From Streptomyces anulatus (GTDB lineage Bacteria > Actinomycetota > Actinomycetes > Streptomycetales > Streptomycetaceae): 64,000 nucleotides of DNA. Shown here piece by piece: positions 59,795 to 64,000 of this stretch (positions are counted from its first letter, which is position 1; every line of letters starts with the position of its first letter). The notes below the pieces were generated by a model. That model was given only the letters and a program-made list of their open reading frames with translations, did no database searches and was not told where the DNA came from. The stretch covers positions 682,001 through 746,000 of the forward strand of contig NZ_BMVK01000001.1 of NCBI RefSeq assembly GCF_014650675.1, given 5' to 3'. A program made the position numbers and the translations under genes.

Positions 59795-61236
59795 CCGGCG
59801 ACCGGCACGACGTGGGTCTGCTCTCCCCGGTCTGGGCGGGGGGCGGCGTGGAGCCGCTGGTGTCCGACCGCGCCTATCTGGAGGCCATGCTGGAGGTGGA
59901 GGTCGCGCTGGCCGAGACGCAGGCCGGGCTGGGGATCATCCCCGCCTCCTCGGTCGGTCCGATCAGGGCGGCCGCCCGCTCGGGCCGCATCGATCCGGTG
60001 GCGCTCGCCCACGGTTCGCGCCGTGCGGCGAACCCCGTCGTCGGCCTCGTCGGGGCGCTGACCGGGGCGGTGGCGGAGCTGTCGCCCGAGGCGGCGGAGC
60101 ATGTGCACCACGGCTGCACCAGTCAGGACGTGCTGGACACGGCGACCGTCCTGGTGGCCGCCCGGGCGCTGCGGTACACGGACGACGCCCTGGTCAGGAC
60201 GGCGGACGCGCTGGCGCTGCTGGTGGCGCTCCACCGCGACACCCCGATGGCCGGCCGGACGCTGACGCAGCATGCCGTGCCGGTCACCTTCGGCCTCAAG
60301 GCGGCGGGCTGGCTGAGTCTGGTGCTGGACGCGTCGGACCGGATCCGGGCGGTGCTGGCGACCGGCCTGCCCGCCCAGCTCGGCGGGGCGGCGGGCACCC
60401 TGGCCGCCTACAACGAGTACGCCGTCGGCGCCCCGTCGGCGGGCGAGGGCGGGCTGCCCGGCCGGGGCACCGAGCTGGTCGGGCCGTTCGCCCGGCGGCT
60501 CGGTCTGACCGCCCCCTCGGTGCCCTGGCACGCGCTGCGCACGCCGTTCGCCGACCTGGGCGCGGTGCTCTCCTTCACCTCGGGCGCGCTGGGCAAACTC
60601 GCCGTCGACGTACAGGGGATGGCCCGTACGGAGGTGGCGGAGGTGGCCGAGCCGTCCGGCGAGGGCCGGGGCGCCTCCTCGGCCATGCCGCAGAAGCGCA
60701 ACCCGGTCCTCGCCACCCTGATCGCCTCGGCCGCCCGCCAGGTGCCGCCGCTCGCGCTGGTGCTCACCCAGGCGCTGGTGTCCGAGGACGAGCGCTCGGC
60801 GGGCGGCTGGCACGCCGAGTGGCAGCCGCTGCGGGAGTGTCTGCGGCTGACCGCGGGCGCCGCCGACAGCGCGGCCGAACTGGCCGCCGGGCTCGTGGTG
60901 TTCCCGGACCGGATGCGCGCCAACCTGGAGCCGGGCGAGGGCGAGCTCGTCGCGGAGCGGCTCAACGCCCTGCTCGCCCCGGCCCTGGGCAAGGCGGCGG
61001 CCAAGAAGCTGCTGGCCCGGCTGTCGGCGGAGGCGGCTGCGGCTGCGGCTGCGGCTGCGGCTGCGGCGGAGGACGGCCCCGGCACTCCGTTCGCCGAGCG
61101 GCTGGCCGCCGTACCGGAGGCCGCCGGGCTGTTCACCGGTCCCGGGGCGCCGAAGGACCTGCTGGAGCCCTCGGGCTATCTGGGCGCCGCCGGGATTCTG
61201 GCGGACCGCGTCCTGGCCCGGCACACGGCCCGTTGA
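59791..61236 (+). CDS. creD: CreD/FzmL-like nitrosuccinate lyase (fumarase/adenylosuccinate lyase superfamily)
   Basis: A 481-residue member of the aspartase/fumarase superfamily closest in style to PcaB/adenylosuccinate lyase: HHGCTSQDVLDTATV (about 109-123), GRTLTQHAVPVTFGLK and the signature loop SSAMPQKRNP (about 297-306) with the catalytic Ser. CreD eliminates nitrite from nitrosuccinate giving fumarate. AAGGAG lies before the ATG, which overlaps the creE-like stop. A run of 12 Ala (residues 415-426) interrupts the C-terminal domain. Confidence 0.85.
   Translation: MTGDRHDVGLLSPVWAGGGVEPLVSDRAYLEAMLEVEVALAETQAGLGIIPASSVGPIRAAARSGRIDPVALAHGSRRAANPVVGLVGALTGAVAELSPEAAEHVHHGCTSQDVLDTATVLVAARALRYTDDALVRTADALALLVALHRDTPMAGRTLTQHAVPVTFGLKAAGWLSLVLDASDRIRAVLATGLPAQLGGAAGTLAAYNEYAVGAPSAGEGGLPGRGTELVGPFARRLGLTAPSVPWHALRTPFADLGAVLSFTSGALGKLAVDVQGMARTEVAEVAEPSGEGRGASSAMPQKRNPVLATLIASAARQVPPLALVLTQALVSEDERSAGGWHAEWQPLRECLRLTAGAADSAAELAAGLVVFPDRMRANLEPGEGELVAERLNALLAPALGKAAAKKLLARLSAEAAAAAAAAAAAAEDGPGTPFAERLAAVPEAAGLFTGPGAPKDLLEPSGYLGAAGILADRVLARHTAR
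61033..61068 (+). repeat. In-frame GCGGCT repeat coding for polyalanine in creD
   Basis: Five GCGGCT units plus two GCG codons encode 12 consecutive Ala, followed by EDGPG. Changes in copy number would keep the frame and alter linker length only. Confidence 0.9.
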
Positions 61237-61322
61237 CCCGGGGCACCCGCCGTACGGCGGGTGTCCGGTCCGGGGCGCCCGTCACCGGATGCGGGGATCC
61301 GGGCGCCCCGCCGGCCGCGCGG

Positions 61323-62941
61323 TCAGGACCCGACCGGCCTGACGGACTGCGCGTGGCGGAAGACGTTCCGCTGGTCCCAGCGTGTCTTGGCGCGCTGGAG
61401 CGCGGGGTAGTTCTGCTTCCAGTAAAGGTCGTGCCAGGCGGTGCCCGAGCGGTTGTGCCGCACCCGGTCGGTGAGGTCGGCGTCGGGGTAGTTGATGTAG
61501 CAGCCGTCCGTGACGTCGTTGAGGACGGGCACACCGCCGGTCGAGGCGTAGACGGTGGAGTAGGCCCGCCGGATGTACGCGAAGTGCTTCGCGTCGTCGC
61601 TGGGGTTGCCCCACGCCGTGCCCCAGAGCAGCTTCAGCACGCTGTCGCGGTGCGGCTGGGCCGTCGCGGTCGGCGACACCGCGTTGACCCGGCCGCCGTG
61701 CGCGGCGATGGAGACGACGAAGGCCGGGTGGTCGTAGGCGGAGTCCGTGAGCACCCGGTAGAGGCCGGCCGTCTGCTCGCCGGTGAGCCCCTTGCGGTGG
61801 TAGCTGGACTTGTACTTGTAGCGGTCGGTGGGGTTGCTCATCCAGAACCCGGGCCAGCCGGTGGCCTGGAACCAGGGCAGCCGGTGCAGCTCCTGGTACT
61901 GCACGGGCGTCACCCCCACGCCGTCGTTGACGGCGGCCAGGAAGTCGGCGAGGAGCCGGGGGCGTTCGGCACGGCGGTGTCCATCTGCACGGCGAGCAGG
62001 ACGCTGCCGGCCGTCTTCGGCCCCGGCTCCAGACGCGCGGTCAGCCCGGTGTACGGGGAGGTGGGCGAGCTGTTCTGCTCGTTCCAGAGGCCGTAGTTGT
62101 GTATCAGCCGGGTGAAGGCGGCCTCGTTCAGCCTGCTCCAGGGCCACTGGAGCCAGGTCACCAGGACGTCGGAGGGCGGGGCGGGCAGCAGGGTCGAGGG
62201 GTCGGTCCCGGTCGCGGTGGGCGAGCGGAACCAGTAGCGGGTCACGACGCCGAAGGTGCCGCCACCGCCGCCGGTGTGGGCCCACCACAGGTCCCGGTTG
62301 GGGTCGTCGGCCTCCCGGGTGGCGATGACGGACCGGGCCCGTCCGTCGGGGTCGACCACGACGACCTCGACGGCGTACAGGTAGTCGACGACCAGCCCGT
62401 GGAGCCGGCTCAGATTGCCGTAACCGCCGCCGGTGACATGGCCGCCGACCCCGACCGAGTAGCAGGCCCCGCCGGGCAGGGTGACGCCCCACTGCCGGAA
62501 CATCACCTGGTACATCTCGCCGAGCGTGGCGCCGCCCTCCACCGAGAAGGCCCGCATCCGCGCGTCGTGGGCGACCGCGCGCATGGCGGACATGTCGATG
62601 ATCACCTTCACGTCCGGGTGGTCGACGAAGTTCTCGTAGCAGTGGCCCCCGCCCCGGACGCTGATCCGCTTGCCCGCCGTCACGGCCTCCTGCACCGCGG
62701 CGACCACCTGGGCGGTGCTGTTCGGCAGCCGGATGGCCTCGGGCCTGCTGCTGAACAGCTGGTTCTGACCGCTGGTCAGCCCCGAGTACCGGACGTCCGT
62801 CGGGGCCACCGTCAGCGCACGGATCTGGCGCGTACGAGCGGGACTCCCGGACGCCACCGCCTCGGCCGGCCCGACCAGCGCCGTGGCCCCCACCGCTGCC
62901 GCGGTGCCGGTGAGAAGTCGTCTGCGCGATACCGGGGTCAT
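61323..62941 (-). pseudogene. Tat-exported bicovalent FAD-linked oxidase (BBE type), frameshifted
   Basis: Read in one frame from ATG 62941 (GGAGGAAG before it) this is a berberine-bridge-type oxidase. It has a Tat signal SRRRLLTGTAAAVGATAL, FAD attachment His in RGGGHCYENF and Cys in GGACYSVGVGGHV, and the FAD-binding domain up to LLAVQMDTAVPNA. The frame then shifts at a five-base C/G run (61958-61962), and the first frame ends at 61910. The C-terminal BBE substrate domain (from RLLADFLAAVNDGVG to the NYP/WHDLYWKQNYPALQRAK end) continues in another frame to 61323. One extra C in the run would restore an enzyme of about 540 residues. It may be a real mutation or a homopolymer sequencing error. 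Confidence 0.88.
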
Positions 62942-63023
62942 GGTTCTTCCTCCGTTGTCGACGATGCCCGGCGAGTGCCGGGTGCCTGTTCCGGGGAAGA
63001 TGTCATCGCGGCGCACACCGCCA

Positions 63024-63043
63024 CATCACGTGATCACGTGATG
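63024..63043. promoter_or_regulatory. Cluster operator, site 3 (oxidase/cupin divergent promoter)
   Basis: CATCACGTGATCACGTGATG is a perfect 20-bp palindrome containing ATCACG-TGATCA-CGTGAT, the cluster motif. On the cupin side ACTTGAG follows 24 nt after the site, the same spacing as at site 1. It lies in the 174-bp gap between the divergent oxidase and cupin genes. Confidence 0.78.
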
Positions 63044-63115
63044 CCCGGCGCCCGGCTCCCCGGTTGACTTGAGCACGGCAACGACGCGACGACCGTGACG
63101 ACCGTGAGGAAGCCG

Positions 63116-63625
63116 ATGAGTATCCCGTGGGGCCCGCAGGGCGCTGGAACAGGATCGGAATCGATTACGTACGTGGCTCCCGGCGAAGGGCCCAGCGTCT
63201 GGGCCCTTCAGGGTGACAAGTACACGGTGAAGGCGGGAAAGGGCACCACCGGCCCGGGATTCACCCTGCTCGAAGGGGAGATAGCCCCGGACAACGGTCC
63301 GCCGATGCACATCCACAACGACGCGGACGAGATCTTCTATCTTCTCGACGGCGAACTCACCGTGGCGTCGGGTGAAGAAGTCATCAAGGCGGAGAGCGGG
63401 GCGTTCATTTTCATTCCGCGGGGCGCCAAGCACAAATTCCGCAACGACTCCAGCAAAATCACGAAGCTGCTCTTCGTGCTCGCTCCGGCCGGTTTCGAGA
63501 ACTTCTTCATGGAGATCGGATCGCCGGTCGTCCCGGGCAAGGACCGTCCGGACGAGCCGGTCGGCTACGAACAGCTCGTGGTGCAACGGGCCGAGGACTT
63601 CGGCATGATCATCGTCCCGGAGTGA
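63116..63625 (+). CDS. Cupin-domain protein
   Basis: A 169-residue single-domain cupin (Cupin_2 type). Cupin motif 1 is PPMHIHNDADEIFYLLDGEL with two His and one Glu metal ligands, and motif 2 is IPRGAKHKFRN with the third His. It resembles quercetin-dioxygenase-like proteins of secondary metabolism. No signal peptide. ATG 63116 follows GAGGA; an upstream GTG at 63095 would add seven residues. Its promoter carries the shared cluster operator, so it belongs to the regulon. The reaction is unknown; dioxygenation, isomerisation or binding of the phenolic product are possible. Confidence 0.87.
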   Translation: MSIPWGPQGAGTGSESITYVAPGEGPSVWALQGDKYTVKAGKGTTGPGFTLLEGEIAPDNGPPMHIHNDADEIFYLLDGELTVASGEEVIKAESGAFIFIPRGAKHKFRNDSSKITKLLFVLAPAGFENFFMEIGSPVVPGKDRPDEPVGYEQLVVQRAEDFGMIIVPE

Positions 63626-63629
63626 GCCT

Positions 63630-63666
63630 CCTGTCGCGGTGGCCGGCGAGGGGCCACCGCGACAGG
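63630..63666 (+). terminator. Terminator after the cupin gene
   Basis: CCTGTCGCGGTGGCC (63630-63644) pairs perfectly over 15 bp with GGCCACCGCGACAGG (63652-63666), 7-nt loop. Confidence 0.88.
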
Positions 63667-63676
63667 AACACCGCAC

Positions 63677-63731
63677 CAGCGGCGGGAGGCCGCCCACCGT
63701 GAAGAAACCGGTGGGCGGCCTCCCGCCGCTG
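63677..63731. terminator. Very long (22 bp) hairpin at the right border of the cluster
   Basis: Arms 63677-63698 and 63710-63731 are perfectly complementary around an 11-nt loop. It lies between the cupin gene and the convergent DsbA-like gene and would stop transcription from both sides. Confidence 0.85.
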
Positions 63732-63745
63732 TGTCCGCGGGCTGC

Positions 63746-64000
63746 TCAGCCCTGCGCGGCCCGCTTCAGCAGCGCCTCGTAGACGGGGCCGGGCTCATCC
63801 CGGTCCACGACGGGGAAGCCGGTCCCCATCTCGCCGAGCCAGTGGCGCTCGACGCCCGGGTTGTGGGCGTCGAGCCCGCCCGGGGCGAAGACGTGGGGAC
63901 TGCCCTGCACGGCGTCGCTCAGCGAGACGGCCAACTGCTCCTCGACAGCCGCCCGCGCGCTCCCCCGCACCAGGGCCCGCTTGAGCTCCTCGGCGTCCAC
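63746..64000 (-). CDS. C-terminal part of a DsbA-family (FrnE-like) protein
   Basis: The last 84 residues are in the window; the start lies beyond the right edge. SLSDAVQGSPHVFAPGGLDAHNPGVERHW and GFPVVDRDEPGPVYEALLKRAA match the C-terminus of FrnE/DsbA-like thioredoxin-fold oxidoreductases, where the cis-Pro follows SPHVF. The active-site Cys motif is outside the window. Convergent with the cupin gene and separated by two hairpins, it is probably not part of the cluster. Confidence 0.85.
   Translation of the reverse strand: MDAEELKRALVRGSARAAVEEQLAVSLSDAVQGSPHVFAPGGLDAHNPGVERHWLGEMGTGFPVVDRDEPGPVYEALLKRAAQG

Overview
The window is high-GC actinobacterial DNA and almost certainly comes from a Streptomyces chromosome. 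The evidence is the dense GC-rich coding, the many GTG starts with GGAGG-type ribosome sites and ATGA stop/start overlaps, the fasR-fabD-fabH-acpP-fabF block followed by a DUF3145 gene, an XRE/anti-sigma-like/DUF397 triad, an mbl-type gene and the matB-carboxyltransferase pair. I see no tRNA, rRNA, CRISPR array, insertion sequence or prophage.

Layout. 0-2.6 kb: left-edge promoter and a three-gene two-component operon (small acidic exported protein, histidine kinase, response regulator). 2.7-11.3 kb: anion transporter plus glycerate kinase, a beta-lactamase-like hydrolase, the anti-sigma/XRE/DUF397 triad, an MFS exporter, an acetyltransferase and a DinB-like protein. 11.5-13.8 kb: a secreted trypsin-like protein with an altered catalytic triad, and pirin. 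13.9-19.4 kb: fatty-acid synthesis operon with its regulator, then DUF3145. 19.8-31.9 kb: SGNH lipoprotein, aldose epimerase, LysE and EI24 proteins, Ohr, a MarR/oxidoreductase pair, an Mbl-like protein, a GAF kinase, Lrp and a nitrate-type MFS. Two copies of a long structured palindromic element lie in this stretch. 32-36.6 kb: two large secreted carbohydrate-active proteins behind a LacI-type operator. 37-39.9 kb: matB and a fused carboxyltransferase. 40-47.7 kb: MFS, siderophore-type acyltransferase, a WXG100-like three-gene secretion cassette, TetR, SDR and SugE.

48.1-63.6 kb is a specialised-metabolite cluster and the main point of interest. It combines (i) an aspartate kinase with GriI and GriH homologues, the route from aspartate semialdehyde and DHAP to 3-amino-4-hydroxybenzoate; (ii) a CreE-like flavoprotein and a CreD-like lyase, the aspartate-nitrosuccinate route to nitrite; (iii) an ANL-superfamily ligase that in this setting is a candidate CreM-type ATP-dependent diazotase; and (iv) an O-methyltransferase, a VOC protein, a Tat-exported FAD-linked oxidase (frameshifted here), a cupin and a LuxR-family LAL regulator. 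Together these predict an ortho-diazo-quinone or diazo-hydroxybenzoate product related to cremeomycin, but with a different tailoring set. Four copies of one operator (consensus WTCACG-N6-CGTGAT, one copy with a mismatch) sit in the cluster's promoter regions at about -42 from possible -10 boxes, which suggests a single regulon driven by the LuxR protein.
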